From the NCBI GenBank assembly GCA_964016885.1, contig OZ024748.1:34885769-34949768 (forward strand): a DNA stretch of 64,000 nucleotides, written 5' to 3'. The notes beneath the pieces were generated by a model. The model did no database searches. It was not told where the DNA came from and was given only the letters and a program-made list of their open reading frames with translations. Source of the stretch: Eledone cirrhosa (lineage: Eukaryota; Mollusca; Cephalopoda; Octopoda; Eledonidae). The translations under genes and the position numbers were made by a program. This document shows, piece after piece, positions 16,320 to 31,620 of this stretch (positions are counted from its first letter, which is position 1; every line of letters starts with the position of its first letter).

Positions 16320-19300
16320 TAGTAACATGGATGGTAGACAGGAGTAAGATGGATGGTAGGCAGGAGTTACATGGATGGTAGACAGGAGTTAGATGGATGG
16401 TAGACAGGAGTAAGATGTATGGTGGACAGGAGTAAGATGGATGGTAGACAGGAGTTACATGGATGGTAGACAGGATTTACATGGATGGTGGACAGGAGTA
16501 AAATAGATGGTGGACAGGAGTTACATGGATGGTAGACAGGAGTAACATGGATGGTAGACAGGAGTTACATGGATGGTAGACAGGATTTACATGGATGGTG
16601 GACAGGAGTAAAATAGATGGTGGACAGGAGTTACATAGATGGTTGAGAGGAGTTACATGGATGGTAGACAGGAGTAGACATGGATGATAGACAGGAGTTA
16701 CATGGATGGTAGACAGGAGTTACATGGATGGTAGACAGGATTTACATGGATGGTGGACAGGAGTAAAATAGATGGTGGACAGGAGTTACATAGATGGTTG
16801 AGAGGAGTTACATGGATGGTAGACAGGAGTAGACATGGATGATAGACAGGAGTTACATGGATGGTAGACAAGAGTAACATGGATGGTAGACAGGAGTTAC
16901 ATGGATCGTAGACGGGATTTACATGGATGGTAAACAGGAGTAACATGGATGGTGGACAGGAGTAAGTTGGATGGTAGACAGGAGTTACTTGTATGGTGGA
17001 CAGGAGGGACAGGACTAACATGGATGCTACACAGGAGTTACAGGGATGGTGGACAGTAGTAACATGGATGACAGCCAGGTGTTACAAGGATGGTAGAAAG
17101 TAGTAAGATGGATGGTAGACAGGAGTTACATGGATGGTAGACAGGTATTACATGGATGGTAAACTGGAGTTACATGGATGGTAGTCAGGAGTTACATGGA
17201 TGGTAGACAGGAGTAAGATGGATGGTAGGCAGGAGTAAGCTGGATGGTAGGCAGGAGTTACATGGATGGTAGGCAGGAGTTACATGGATGGTAGACAAGA
17301 GTTACATGGATGGTGGGCAGGAGTTAGATGGATGGTAGACAGGAGTTATATGGATGGTAGGCAGGAGTTAGATGGATGTTAGACAGGAGTTACATGGATG
17401 GTAGACTGGAGTAACATGGATGGTAGACAGTAATTACATGGATGGTAGACAGGAGTTAGATGGATGGTAGACAGGAGTTAGATGGATGGTAGACAGGAGT
17501 TATATGGATGGTAGCCAGGAGTTAGATGGATGGTAGACAGGAGTAAGATGGATGGTAGACAGTAGTAAGATGGATGGTAGTCAGGGGTTAGATGGATGGT
17601 AGTCAGGGGTTAGATGGATGGTGGACAGGGGTTAGATGGATGGTAGACAGGAGTAACGTGGATGGTAGACAGGAGTAACGTGGATGGTAGACAGGAGTTA
17701 CATGGATGGTAGACAAGAGTAAGATGGATCGTAGATAGGAGTTATATGGATGGTAGACAGGAGTTACATGGATGGTGGACAGTAGTAACATGGATGGTAG
17801 ACAGGAGTTACATGGATGGTGGACAGTAGTAACATGGATGGTAGACAGGAGTTACATGGCTGGTAGACAACAGTAACATGGATGGTAGACAGGAGTAACA
17901 TGGATGGTAGACAGGAGTTACATGGATGGTAGACAGGAGTAACATGGATGGTAGACAGGAGTTACATGGATGGTAGACAGGATTTACATGGATGGTGGAC
18001 AGGAGTAAAATAGATGGTGGACAGGAGTTACATAGATGGTTGACAGGAGTTACATGGATGGTGGACAGGAGTTACATAGATGGTTGACAGGAGTTACATG
18101 GATGGTAGACAGGAGTAGACATGGATGATAGACAGGAGTTACATGGATGGTAGACAAGAGTAACATGGATGGTAGACAGGAGTTACATGGATCGTAGACA
18201 GGATTTACATGGATGGTAAACAGGAGTAACATGGATGGTGGACAGGAGTAAGTTGGATGGTAGACAGGAGTTACTTGTATGGTGGACAGGAGGGACAGGA
18301 GTAACATGGATGCTACACAGGAGTTACAGGGATGGTAGACAGGAGTTGCAGGGATGGTGGACAGTAGTAACATGGATGACAGCCAGGTGTTACAAGGATG
18401 GTAGAAAGTAGTAAGATGGATGGTAGACAGGAGTTACATGGATGGTAGACAGGTATTACATGGATGGTAGACAGGAGTTACATGGATGGTAGACAGGAGT
18501 TACATGGATGGTAGACAGGAGTTAGATGGATGGTAGGCAGGAGTTAGATGGATGGTAGGCAGGAGTTAGATGGATGGTAGACAGGAGTTACATGGATGGT
18601 AGACAGGAGTTAGATGGATGGTAGACAGGAGTTAGATGGATGGTAGACAGGAGTAAGATGGATGGTAGACAGGAGTTACATGGATGGTAGACAGGAGTTA
18701 CATGGATGGTAGACAGGAGTAACGTAGAGGGTAAACAGGAGTTACATGGATGGTAGACAGGAGTAACATGGATGGTAGACAGGAGTAACATGGATGGTAG
18801 ACAGGAGTAAGATGGGTGGTTGACAGGAGTAACATGGATGGTGGTCAGGAGTAACATGGTTGGTAGACAGGAATTACATGGATGGTGGACAGGAGTAACA
18901 TGGATGGTAGACAGGAGTTACATGGATGGTATACAGGAGTAAGTTGGATGGTAGACAGGAGTTACATGGATGGTAGTCAGGAGTAAGATGGATGGTAGAC
19001 AGGAGTTACATGAATGGTAGACAGGAGTTACATGGATGGTAGACAGGAGTTACATGGATGGTAGACAAGAGTTACATGGATGGTAGACAGGATTTACATG
19101 GATGGTGGACAGGAGTAACATGGATGGTAGACAGGAGTTACATGGATGGTAGACAGTAGTAACATGGATTGTAGACAGTAATAACATGGATGGTACACAG
19201 GAGTTACATGGATGGTAGACAGGAGTTACATGGATGGTGGTCAGGAGTAACATGGATGGTAGACAGGAGTTACATGGATGGTAGACAGGAGTAAGATGGA

Positions 19301-20868
19301 TGGTAAACAGGAGTTACATGGATGGTAGACAGGAGTTAGATGGATGGTAGACAGGAGTAAGATGGATGGTGGACAGGAGTAAGTTGGGTGGTAGACAGGT
19401 GTTATAAGGATGGTAGGCAGGAGTTACATGGATGGTAGACAGGAGTAAGATGGGTGGTAGACAGGAGTAAGATGGGTGGTAGGCAGGAGTTACATGGGTG
19501 GTAGACAGGAGTTACATGGATGGTAGACAGGAGTTACATGGATGGTAGACAGGAGTTAGATGGATGGTAGACAGGAGTTACATGGATGGTAGACAGGAGT
19601 TACATGGATGGTAGACAGGAGTAAGATGGATGGTAGACAGGAGTTACATGGATGGTAGACAGGAGTTAGATGGATGGTAGACAGGAGTAAGATGTATGGT
19701 GGACAGGAGTAAGATGGATGGTAGACAGGAGTAAGATGGATGGTAAACAGGAGTTACATGGATGGTAGACAGGAGTTACATGGATGGTGGGCAGGAGGGA
19801 CAATAGTAACATGGATGGTTGATAGGAGTAACATGTATGGTAGACAGGAGTAACATGGATGCTAGACAGGAGTAAGATGGATGGTAGACAGGGGTTACAT
19901 GGATGGTAGTAAGGAGTAACATGGATGGTAGAGTGAATTTTGATGGATGGTAAACTGGAGTTACATGGATGGTAGACTGGAGTTACATGGATGGTAAACA
20001 GGAGTTACATGGATGGTGGACAGGAGAAACATGGATGGTAGACAAGAGTAACATGGATGGTGGACAGAAGTAACATGGATGGTGGACAGAAGTAACATGG
20101 ATGGTGGACAGGAGTACCATGGATGGTAGGCAGGAATTACTTGGATGGTGGACAGGAGTTACATGGATGGTAGACAGGAGTAAGATGGATGGTAGACAGT
20201 AGTAACATGGATTGTAGACAGTAGTAACATGGATGGTACACAGGAGTTACATGGATGGTAGACAGGAGTTACATGGATGGTAGACAGGAGTTACATGGAT
20301 GGTAGACAGGAGTAAGATGGATGGTAGACAGGAGTTACATGGATGGTAGACAGGAGTTAGATGGATGGTAGACAGGAGTAAGATGGATGGTGGACAGGAG
20401 TAAGTTGGGTGGTAGACAGGTGTTATAAGGATGGTAGACAGGAGTTACATGGATGGTAGACAGAAGTAAGATGGATGGTAAACAGGAGTTACATGGATGG
20501 TAGACAGGAGTACCATGGATGGTAGGCAGGAATTACATGGATGGTGGACAGGAGTTACATGGATGGTAGACAGGAGTAAGATGGATGGTGGACAGGAGTA
20601 CCATGGATGGTAGACAGGAGTAAGATGGATGGTGGACAGGAGTAACATGGATGGTAGACAGGAGTTACATGGATGGTAGACAGTAGTAACATGGATTGTA
20701 GACAGTAGTAACATGGATGGTACACAGGAGTTACATGGATGGTAGACAGGAGTTACATGGATGGTGGTCAGGAGTAACATGGATGGTAGACAGGAGTTAC
20801 ATGGATGGTAGACAGGAGTAAGATGGATGGTAGACAGGAGTTACATGGATGGTAGACAGGAGTTAGAT

Positions 20869-22358
20869 GGATGGTAGACAGGAGTAAGATGGATGGTGGA
20901 CAGGAGTAAGTTGGGTGGTAGACAGGTGTTATAAGGATGGTAGACAGGAGTTACATGGATGGTAGCAGGAGTAAGATGGGTGGTAGACAGGAGTAAGATG
21001 GGTGGTAGACAGGAGTTACATGGATGGTAGACAGGAGTTACATGGATGGTAGGAGTTACATGGATGGTAGACAGGAGTTACATGGATGGTAGACAGGAGT
21101 TACATGGATGGTAGACAGGAGTTAGATGGATGGTAGACAGGAGTTACATGGATGGTAGCAGGAGTAAGATGGGTGGTAGACAGGAGTTACATGGATGGTA
21201 GACAGGAGTTACATGGGTGGTAGACAGGAGTTACATGGATGGTAGACAGGAGTTACATGAATGGTAGACAGGAGTTAGATGGATGGTAGGCAGGAGTTAG
21301 ATGGATGGTAGACAGGAGTTACATGGGTGGTAGACAGGAGTTACATGGGTGGTAGACAGGAGTAAGATGGATGGTAGACAGGAGTTACATGGATGGTAGA
21401 CAGGAGTTAGATGGATGGTAGACAGGAGTAAGATGTATGGTGGACAGGAGTAAGATGGATGGTAAACAGGAGTTACATGGATGGTAGACAGGAGTTACAT
21501 GGATGGTGGGCAGGAGGGACAGTAGTAACATGGATGGTTGATAGGAGTAACATGTATGGTAGACAGGAGTAACATGGATGCTAGACAGGAGTAAGATGGA
21601 TGGTAGACAGGGGTTACATGGATGGTAGTAAGGAGTAACATGGATGGTAGAGTGAATTTTGGTGGATGGTAAACTGGAGTTACATGGATGGTAGACTGGA
21701 GTTACATGGATGGTAAACAGGAGTTACATGGATGGTGGACAGGAGTAACATGGATGGTAGACAAGAGTAACATGGATGGTGGACAGAAGTAACGTGGATG
21801 GTGGACAGAAGTAACATGGATGGTGGACAGGAGTACCATGGATGGTAGGCAGGAATTACATGGATGGTGGACAGGAGTACCATGGATGGTAGGCAGGAAT
21901 TACATGGATGGTGGACAGGAGTTACATGGATGGTAGACAGGAGTTACATGAATGGTGGACAGGAGTTACATGGATGGTAGACAGGAGTACCATGGATGGT
22001 AGGCAGGAATTACATGGATGGTGGACAGGAGTTACATGGATGGTAGACAGGAGTAAGATGGATGGTAGACAGGAGTTACATGGATGGTAGACAGGGGTTA
22101 CATGGATGGTAGACAGGAGTAACATGGATGGTAGACAGGAGTTACATGGATGGTGGACAGGAGTAACGTGGATGGTAAACAGTTGTTACATGGATGGTAG
22201 ACAGGAGTAAGATGGATGGTAGATAGGAGTTATATGGATGGTAGACAGGAGTAAGATGGATGGTAGATAGGAGTTATATGGATGGTAGACAGGAGTTACA
22301 TGGATGGTGGACAGTAGTAACATGGATGGTAGACAGGAGTTACATGGATGGTGGACAG
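20869..22358. repeat. 1.49-kb block, right copy of a 6.04-kb-spaced duplication
   Basis: Partner of 14830-16319. Similarity stops at about 22358, close to where the 4.65-kb tandem duplication begins (22303), so the later event started almost at the edge of the older one. Differences from the partner cluster around 21930-21960, where units carrying GGTAGGCA and GGTAAACA are replaced. Confidence 0.8.
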
Positions 22359-25300
22359 GAGTTACATGGATGGTAGACAGGAGTTAGATGGATGGTAGAC
22401 AGGAGTAAGATGGATGGTGGACAGGAGTAAGTTGGGTGGTAGACAGGTGTTATAAGGATGGTAGACAGGAGTTACATGGATGGTAGACAGGAGTAAGATG
22501 GGTGGTAGACAGGAGTAAGATGGGTGGTAGACAGGAGTTACATGGGTGTAGACAGGAGTTACATGGATGGAAGACAGGAGTTACATGGATGGTAGACAGG
22601 AGTTAGATGGATGGTAGACAGGAGTTACATGGATGGTAGACAGGAGTTACATGGGTGGTAGACAGGAGTTACATGGGTGGTACACAGGAGTAAGATGGAT
22701 GGTAGACAGGAGTTACATGGTTGGTAGACAGGAGTTAGATGGATGGTAGACAGGAGTAAGATGTATGGTGGACAGGAGTAAGATGGATGGTAGACAGGAG
22801 TAAGATGGATGGTAAACAGGAGTTACATGGATGGTAGACAGGAGTTACATGGATGGTGGGCAGGAGGGACAGTAGTAACATGGATGGTTGATAGGAGTAA
22901 CATGTATGGTAGACAGGAGTAACATGGATGCTAGACAGGAGTAAGATGGATGGTAGACAGGGGTTACATGGATGGTAGTAAGGAGTAACATGGATGGTAG
23001 AGTGAATTTTGATGGATGGTAAACAGGAGTTACATGGATGGTAGACTGGATTTACATGGATGGTAAACAGGAGTTACATGGATGGTGGACAGGAGTAACA
23101 TGGATGGTAGACAAGAGTAACATGGATGGTGGACAGAAGTAGCATGGATGGTAGGCATGAATTACATGGATGGTGGACAGGAGTACCATGGATGGTAAGC
23201 AGGAATTACATGGATGGTGGACAGGAGTACCATGGATGGTAGGCATGAATTACATGGATGGTGGACAGGAGTACCATGGATGGTAGGCAGGAATTACATG
23301 GATGGTGGACAGGAGTTACATGGATGGTAGGCAGGAGTAAGATGGATGGTAAACAGGAGTTACATGGATGGTAGACAGAAGTAAGATGGATGGTAAACAG
23401 GAGTTACATGGATGGTAGACAGGAGTACCATGGATGGTAAGAAGGAATTACATGGATGGTGGACAGGAGTTACATGGATGGTAGACAGGAGTAAGATGGA
23501 TGGTAGACAGGAGTTACATGGATGGTAGACAGGGGTTACATGGATGGTAGACAGGAGTAACATGGATGGTAGACAGGAGTTACATGGATGGTGGACAAGA
23601 GTAACGTGGATGGTAAACAGTTGTTACATGGATGGTAGACAGGAGTAAGATGGATGGTAGATAGGAGTTATATGGATGGTAGACAGGAGTAAGATGGATG
23701 GTAGATAGGAGTTATATGGATGGTAGACAGGAGTTACATGGATGGTGGACAGTAGTAACATGGATGGTAGACAGGAGTTACATGGATGGTGGACAGTAGT
23801 AACATGGATGGTAGACAGGAGTAACATGGATGGTAGACAGGAGTTACATGGATGGTAGACAGGAGTAACATGGATGGTAGACAGGAGTTACATGGATGGT
23901 AGACAGGATTTACATGGATGGTGGACAGGAGTAAAATAGATGGTGGACAGGAGTTACATGGATGGTAGACAGGAGTAACATGGATGGTAGACAGGAGTTA
24001 CATGGATGGTAGACAGGATTTACATGGATGGTGGACAGGAGTAAAATAGATGGTGGACAGGAGTTACATAGATGGTTGAGAGGAGCTACATGGATGGTAG
24101 ACAGGAGTAGACATGGGTGATAGACAGGAGTTACATGGATGGTAGACAAGAGTAACATGGATGGTAGACAGGAGTTACATGGATCGTAGACAGGATTTAC
24201 ATGGATGGTAAACAGGAGTAACATGGATGGTGGACAGGAGTAAGTTGGATGGTAGACAGGAGTTACTTGTATGGTGGACAGGAGGGACAGGAGTAACATG
24301 GATGCTACACAGGAGTTACAGGGATGGTGGACAGTAGTAACATGGATGACAGCCAGGTGTTACAAGGATGGTAGAAAGTAGTAAGATGGATGGTAGACAG
24401 GAGTTACATGGATGGTAGACAGGTATTACATGGATGGTAGACAGGAGTTACATGGATGGTAGACAGGAGTTACATGGATGGTAGACAGGTGTAAGATGGA
24501 TGGTAGGCAGGTGTAAGCTGGATGGTAGGCAGGAGTTACATGGATGGTAGGCAGGAGTTACATGGATGGTAGGCAGGAGTTAGATGGATGTTAGACAGGA
24601 GTTACATGGATGGTAGACAGGAGTAACATGGATGGTAGACAGTAATTACATGGATGGTAGACAGGAGTTACATGGATGGTAGACAGGAGTTAGATGGATG
24701 GTAGACAGGAGTTATATGGATGGTAGCCAGGAGTTAGATGGATGGTAGACAGGAGTAAGATGGATGGTAGGCAGGTGTAAGCTGGATGGTAGGCAGGAGT
24801 TACATGGATGGTAGGCAGGAGTTACATGGATGGTAGGCAGGAGTTAGATGGATCTTAGACAGGAGTTACATGGATGGTAGACATGAGTAACATGGATGGT
24901 AGACAGTAATTACATGGATGGTAGACAGGAGTTACATGGATGGTAGACAGGAGTTAGATGGATGGTAGACAGGAGTTATATGGATGGTAGCCAGGAGTTA
25001 GATGGATGGTAGACAGGAGTTAGATGGATGGTAGACAGTAGTAAGATGGATGGTAGTCAGGGGTTAGATGGATGGTAGTCAGGGGTTAGATGGATGGTGG
25101 ACAGGGGTTAGATGGATGGTAGACAGGAGTAACGTGGATGGTAGACAGGAGTAACGTGGATGGTAGACAGGAGTTACATGGATGGTAGACAGGAGTAAGA
25201 TGGACGGTAGATAGGAGTTATATGGATGGTAGATAGGAGTTACATGGATGGTGGACAGTAGTAACATGGATGGTAGACAGGAGTTACATGGATGGTGGAC

Positions 25301-26950
25301 AGTAGTAACATGGATGGTAGACAGGAGTTACATGGCTGGTAGACAACAGTAACATGGATGGTAGACAGGAGTAACATGGATGGTAGACAGGAGTTACATG
25401 GATGGTAGACAGGAGTAACATGGATGGTAGACAGGAGTTACATGGATGGTAGACAGGATTTACATGGATGGTGGACAGGAGTAAAATAGATGGTGGACAG
25501 GAGTTACATAGATGGTTGACAGGAGTTACATGGATGGTAGACAGGAGTAGACATGGATGATAGACAGGAGTTACATGGATGGTAGACAAGAGTAACATGG
25601 ATAGTAGACAGGAGTTACATGGATCGTAGACAGGATTTACATGTATGGTAAACAGGAGTAACATGGATGGTGGACAGGAGTAAGTTGGATGGTAGACAGG
25701 AGTTACTTGTATGGTGGACAGGAGGGACAGGAGTAACATGGATGCTACACAGGAGTTACAGGGATGGTAGACAGGAGTTACAGGGATGGTGGACAGTAGT
25801 AACATGGATGACAGCCAGGTGTTACAAGGATGGTAGAAAGTAGTAAGATGGATGGTAGACAGGAGTTACATGGATGGTAGACAGGTATTACATGGATGGT
25901 AGACAGGAGTTACATGGATGGTAGACAGGAGTTACATGGATGGTAGACAGGAGTAAGATGGATGGTAGGCAGGAGTTACATGGATGGTAGGCAGGAGTTA
26001 GATGGATGTTAGACAGGAGTTACATGGATGGTAGACAGGAGTAACATGGATGGTAGACAGTAATTACATGGATGGTAGACAGGAGTTACATGGATGGTAG
26101 ACAGGAGTTAGATGGACGGTAGACAGGAGTTAGATGGATGGTAGACAGGAGTTAGATGGATGGTAGACAGGAGTTAGATGGATGGTAGTCAGGGGTTAGA
26201 TGGATGGTAGTCAGGGGTTAGATGGATGGTGGACAGGAGTAACGTGGATGGTAGACAGGAGTAACGTGGATGGTAGACAGGAGTTACATGGATGGTAGAC
26301 AGGAGTTACATGGATGGTGGACAGGAGTTAGACGGATGGTAGAAAGGAGTTACATGGATGGTAGACAGGAGTTAGATGGATGGTAGGCAGGAGTTACATG
26401 GATGGTAGGCAGGAGTTAGATGGATGGTAGACAGGAGTTACATGGATGGTAGACAGGAGTAACGTGGATGGTAAACAGTTGTTACATGGATGGTAGACAG
26501 GAGTTAGATGGATGGTAGACAGGAGTAAGATGGATGGTAGACAGGAGTTACATGGATGGTAGACAGGAGTTACATGGATGGTAGACAGGAGTAACATAGA
26601 GGGTAAACAGGAGTTACATGGATGGTGGACAGGAGTAACATGGATGGTAGACAGGAGTAACATGGATGGTAGACAGGAATAAGATGGGTGGTTGACAGGA
26701 GTAACATGGATGGTGGTCAGGAGTAACATGGTTGGTAGACAGGAATTACATGGATGGTGGACAGGAGTAACATGGATGGTAGACAGGAGTTACATGGATG
26801 GTAGTCAGGAGTAAGATGGATGGTAGACAGGAGTTACATGAATGGTAGACAGGAGTTACATGGATGGTAGACAGGAGTTACATGGATGGTAGACAAGAGT
26901 TACATGGATGGTAGTCAGGATTTACATGGATGGTGGACAGGAGTAACATG
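22303..26950. repeat. 4.65-kb tandem duplication, copy 1
   Basis: This segment recurs immediately downstream at a constant offset of 4,648 bp. Landmarks shared at that offset include the rare indel unit GGGTGTAGACAGG, the A-module start (22858 and 27506), units with AAGAAGGAATTAC, and the B-module start (24347 and 28995). Only about four substitutions were found by eye (near 22955, 24086, 24854 and 26117). The unit count is not a whole number (211 units plus 6 bases) because indel units lie inside. Confidence 0.92.
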
Positions 26951-29900
26951 GATGGTGGACAGTAGTAACATGGATGGTAGACAGGAGTTACATGGATGGT
27001 GGACAGGAGTTACATGGATGGTAGACAGGAGTTAGATGGATGGTAGACAGGAGTAAGATGGATGGTGGACAGGAGTAAGTTGGGTGGTAGACAGGTGTTA
27101 TAAGGATGGTAGACAGGAGTTACATGGATGGTAGACAGGAGTAAGATGGGTGGTAGACAGGAGTAAGATGGGTGGTAGACAGGAGTTACATGGGTGTAGA
27201 CAGGAGTTACATGGATGGAAGACAGGAGTTACATGGATGGTAGACAGGAGTTAGATGGATGGTAGACAGGAGTTACATGGATGGTAGACAGGAGTTACAT
27301 GGGTGGTAGACAGGAGTTACATGGGTGGTACACAGGAGTAAGATGGATGGTAGACAGGAGTTACATGGTTGGTAGACAGGAGTTAGATGGATGGTAGACA
27401 GGAGTAAGATGTATGGTGGACAGGAGTAAGATGGATGGTAGACAGGAGTAAGATGGATGGTAAACAGGAGTTACATGGATGGTAGACAGGAGTTACATGG
27501 ATGGTGGGCAGGAGGGACAGTAGTAACATGGATGGTTGATAGGAGTAACATGTATGGTAGACAGGAGTAACATGGATGCTAGACAGGAGTAAGATGGATG
27601 GTAGGCAGGGGTTACATGGATGGTAGTAAGGAGTAACATGGATGGTAGAGTGAATTTTGATGGATGGTAAACAGGAGTTACATGGATGGTAGACTGGATT
27701 TACATGGATGGTAAACAGGAGTTACATGGATGGTGGACAGGAGTAACATGGATGGTAGACAAGAGTAACATGGATGGTGGACAGAAGTAGCATGGATGGT
27801 AGGCATGAATTACATGGATGGTGGACAGGAGTACCATGGATGGTAAGCAGGAATTACATGGATGGTGGACAGGAGTACCATGGATGGTAGGCATGAATTA
27901 CATGGATGGTGGACAGGAGTACCATGGATGGTAGGCAGGAATTACATGGATGGTGGACAGGAGTTACATGGATGGTAGGCAGGAGTAAGATGGATGGTAA
28001 ACAGGAGTTACATGGATGGTAGACAGAAGTAAGATGGATGGTAAACAGGAGTTACATGGATGGTAGACAGGAGTACCATGGATGGTAAGAAGGAATTACA
28101 TGGATGGTGGACAGGAGTTACATGGATGGTAGACAGGAGTAAGATGGATGGTAGACAGGAGTTACATGGATGGTAGACAGGGGTTACATGGATGGTAGAC
28201 AGGAGTAACATGGATGGTAGACAGGAGTTACATGGATGGTGGACAAGAGTAACGTGGATGGTAAACAGTTGTTACATGGATGGTAGACAGGAGTAAGATG
28301 GATGGTAGATAGGAGTTATATGGATGGTAGACAGGAGTAAGATGGATGGTAGATAGGAGTTATATGGATGGTAGACAGGAGTTACATGGATGGTGGACAG
28401 TAGTAACATGGATGGTAGACAGGAGTTACATGGATGGTGGACAGTAGTAACATGGATGGTAGACAGGAGTAACATGGATGGTAGACAGGAGTTACATGGA
28501 TGGTAGACAGGAGTAACATGGATGGTAGACAGGAGTTACATGGATGGTAGACAGGATTTACATGGATGGTGGACAGGAGTAAAATAGATGGTGGACAGGA
28601 GTTACATGGATGGTAGACAGGAGTAACATGGATGGTAGACAGGAGTTACATGGATGGTAGACAGGATTTACATGGATGGTGGACAGGAGTAAAATAGATG
28701 GTGGACAGGAGTTACATAGATGGTTGAGAGGAGTTACATGGATGGTAGACAGGAGTAGACATGGGTGATAGACAGGAGTTACATGGATGGTAGACAAGAG
28801 TAACATGGATGGTAGACAGGAGTTACATGGATCGTAGACAGGATTTACATGGATGGTAAACAGGAGTAACATGGATGGTGGACAGGAGTAAGTTGGATGG
28901 TAGACAGGAGTTACTTGTATGGTGGACAGGAGGGACAGGAGTAACATGGATGCTACACAGGAGTTACAGGGATGGTGGACAGTAGTAACATGGATGACAG
29001 CCAGGTGTTACAAGGATGGTAGAAAGTAGTAAGATGGATGGTAGACAGGAGTTACATGGATGGTAGACAGGTATTACATGGATGGTAGACAGGAGTTACA
29101 TGGATGGTAGACAGGAGTTACATGGATGGTAGACAGGTGTAAGATGGATGGTAGGCAGGTGTAAGCTGGATGGTAGGCAGGAGTTACATGGATGGTAGGC
29201 AGGAGTTACATGGATGGTAGGCAGGAGTTAGATGGATGTTAGACAGGAGTTACATGGATGGTAGACAGGAGTAACATGGATGGTAGACAGTAATTACATG
29301 GATGGTAGACAGGAGTTACATGGATGGTAGACAGGAGTTAGATGGATGGTAGACAGGAGTTATATGGATGGTAGCCAGGAGTTAGATGGATGGTAGACAG
29401 GAGTAAGATGGATGGTAGGCAGGTGTAAGCTGGATGGTAGGCAGGAGTTACATGGATGGTAGGCAGGAGTTACATGGATGGTAGGCAGGAGTTAGATGGA
29501 TGTTAGACAGGAGTTACATGGATGGTAGACATGAGTAACATGGATGGTAGACAGTAATTACATGGATGGTAGACAGGAGTTACATGGATGGTAGACAGGA
29601 GTTAGATGGATGGTAGACAGGAGTTATATGGATGGTAGCCAGGAGTTAGATGGATGGTAGACAGGAGTTAGATGGATGGTAGACAGTAGTAAGATGGATG
29701 GTAGTCAGGGGTTAGATGGATGGTAGTCAGGGGTTAGATGGATGGTGGACAGGGGTTAGATGGATGGTAGACAGGAGTAACGTGGATGGTAGACAGGAGT
29801 AACGTGGATGGTAGACAGGAGTTACATGGATGGTAGACAGGAGTAAGATGGACGGTAGATAGGAGTTATATGGATGGTAGATAGGAGTTACATGGATGGT

Positions 29901-31620
29901 GGACAGTAGTAACATGGATGGTAGACAGGAGTTACATGGATGGTGGACAGTAGTAACATGGATGGTAGACAGGAGTTACATGGCTGGTAGACAACAGTAA
30001 CATGGATGGTAGACAGGAGTAACATGGATGGTAGACAGGAGTTACATGGATGGTAGACAGGAGTAACATGGATGGTAGACAGGAGTTACATGGATGGTAG
30101 ACAGGATTTACATGGATGGTGGACAGGAGTAAAATAGATGGTGGACAGGAGTTACATAGATGGTTGACAGGAGTTACATGGATGGTAGACAGGAGTAGAC
30201 ATGGATGATAGACAGGAGTTACATGGATGGTAGACAAGAGTAACATGGATAGTAGACAGGAGTTACATGGATCGTAGACAGGATTTACATGTATGGTAAA
30301 CAGGAGTAACATGGATGGTGGACAGGAGTAAGTTGGATGGTAGACAGGAGTAAGTTGGATGGTAGACAGGAGTTACTTGTATGGTGGACAGGAGGGACAG
30401 GAGTAACATGGATGCTACACAGGAGTTACAGGGATGGTAGACAGGAGTTACAGGGATGGTGGACAGTAGTAACATGGATGACAGCCAGGTGTTACAAGGA
30501 TGGTAGAAAGTAGTAAGATGGATGGTAGACAGGAGTTACATGGATGGTAGACAGGTATTACATGGATGGTAGACAGGAGTTACATGGATGGTAGACAGGA
30601 GTTACATGGATGGTAGACAGGAGTAAGATGGATGGTAGGCAGGAGTTACATGGATGGTAGGCAGGAGTTAGATGGATGTTAGACAGGAGTTACATGGATG
30701 GTAGACAGGAGTAACATGGATGGTAGACAGTAATTACATGGATGGTAGACAGGAGTTACATGGATGGTAGACAGGAGTTAGATGGATGGTAGACAGGAGT
30801 TAGATGGATGGTAGACAGGAGTTAGATGGATGGTAGACAGGAGTTAGATGGATGGTAGTCAGGGGTTAGATGGATGGTAGTCAGGGGTTAGATGGATGGT
30901 GGACAGGAGTAACGTGGATGGTAGACAGGAGTAACGTGGATGGTAGACAGGAGTTACATGGATGGTAGACAGGAGTTACATGGATGGTGGACAGGAGTTA
31001 GACGGATGGTAGAAAGGAGTTACATGGATGGTAGACAGGAGTTAGATGGATGGTAGGCAGGAGTTACATGGATGGTAGGCAGGAGTTAGATGGATGGTAG
31101 ACAGGAGTTACATGGATGGTAGACAGGAGTAACGTGGATGGTAAACAGTTGTTACATGGATGGTAGACAGGAGTTAGATGGATGGTAGACAGGAGTAAGA
31201 TGGATGGTAGACAGGAGTTACATGGATGGTAGACAGGAGTTACATGGATGGTAGACAGGAGTAACATAGAGGGTAAACAGGAGTTACATGGATGGTGGAC
31301 AGGAGTAACATGGATGGTAGACAGGAGTAACATGGATGGTAGACAGGAATAAGATGGGTGGTTGACAGGAGTAACATGGATGGTGGTCAGGAGTAACATG
31401 GTTGGTAGACAGGAATTACATGGATGGTGGACAGGAGTAACATGGATGGTAGACAGGAGTTACATGGATGGTAGTCAGGAGTAAGATGGATGGTAGACAG
31501 GAGTTACATGAATGGTAGACAGGAGTTACATGGATGGTAGACAGGAGTTACATGGATGGTAGACAAGAGTTACATGGATGGTAGTCAGGATTTACATGGA
31601 TGGTGGACAGGAGTAACATG
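26951..31620. repeat. 4.65-kb tandem duplication, copy 2
   Basis: Second copy of 22303-26950, differing by a handful of bases and one extra 22-bp unit at about 30346 (a repeated GGAGTAAGTTGGATGG unit). After that unit the offset becomes 4,670. Beyond about 31620 the sequence switches to an A-type edge (GGATTGTAGACAGTAG) instead of repeating again. Confidence 0.92.
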
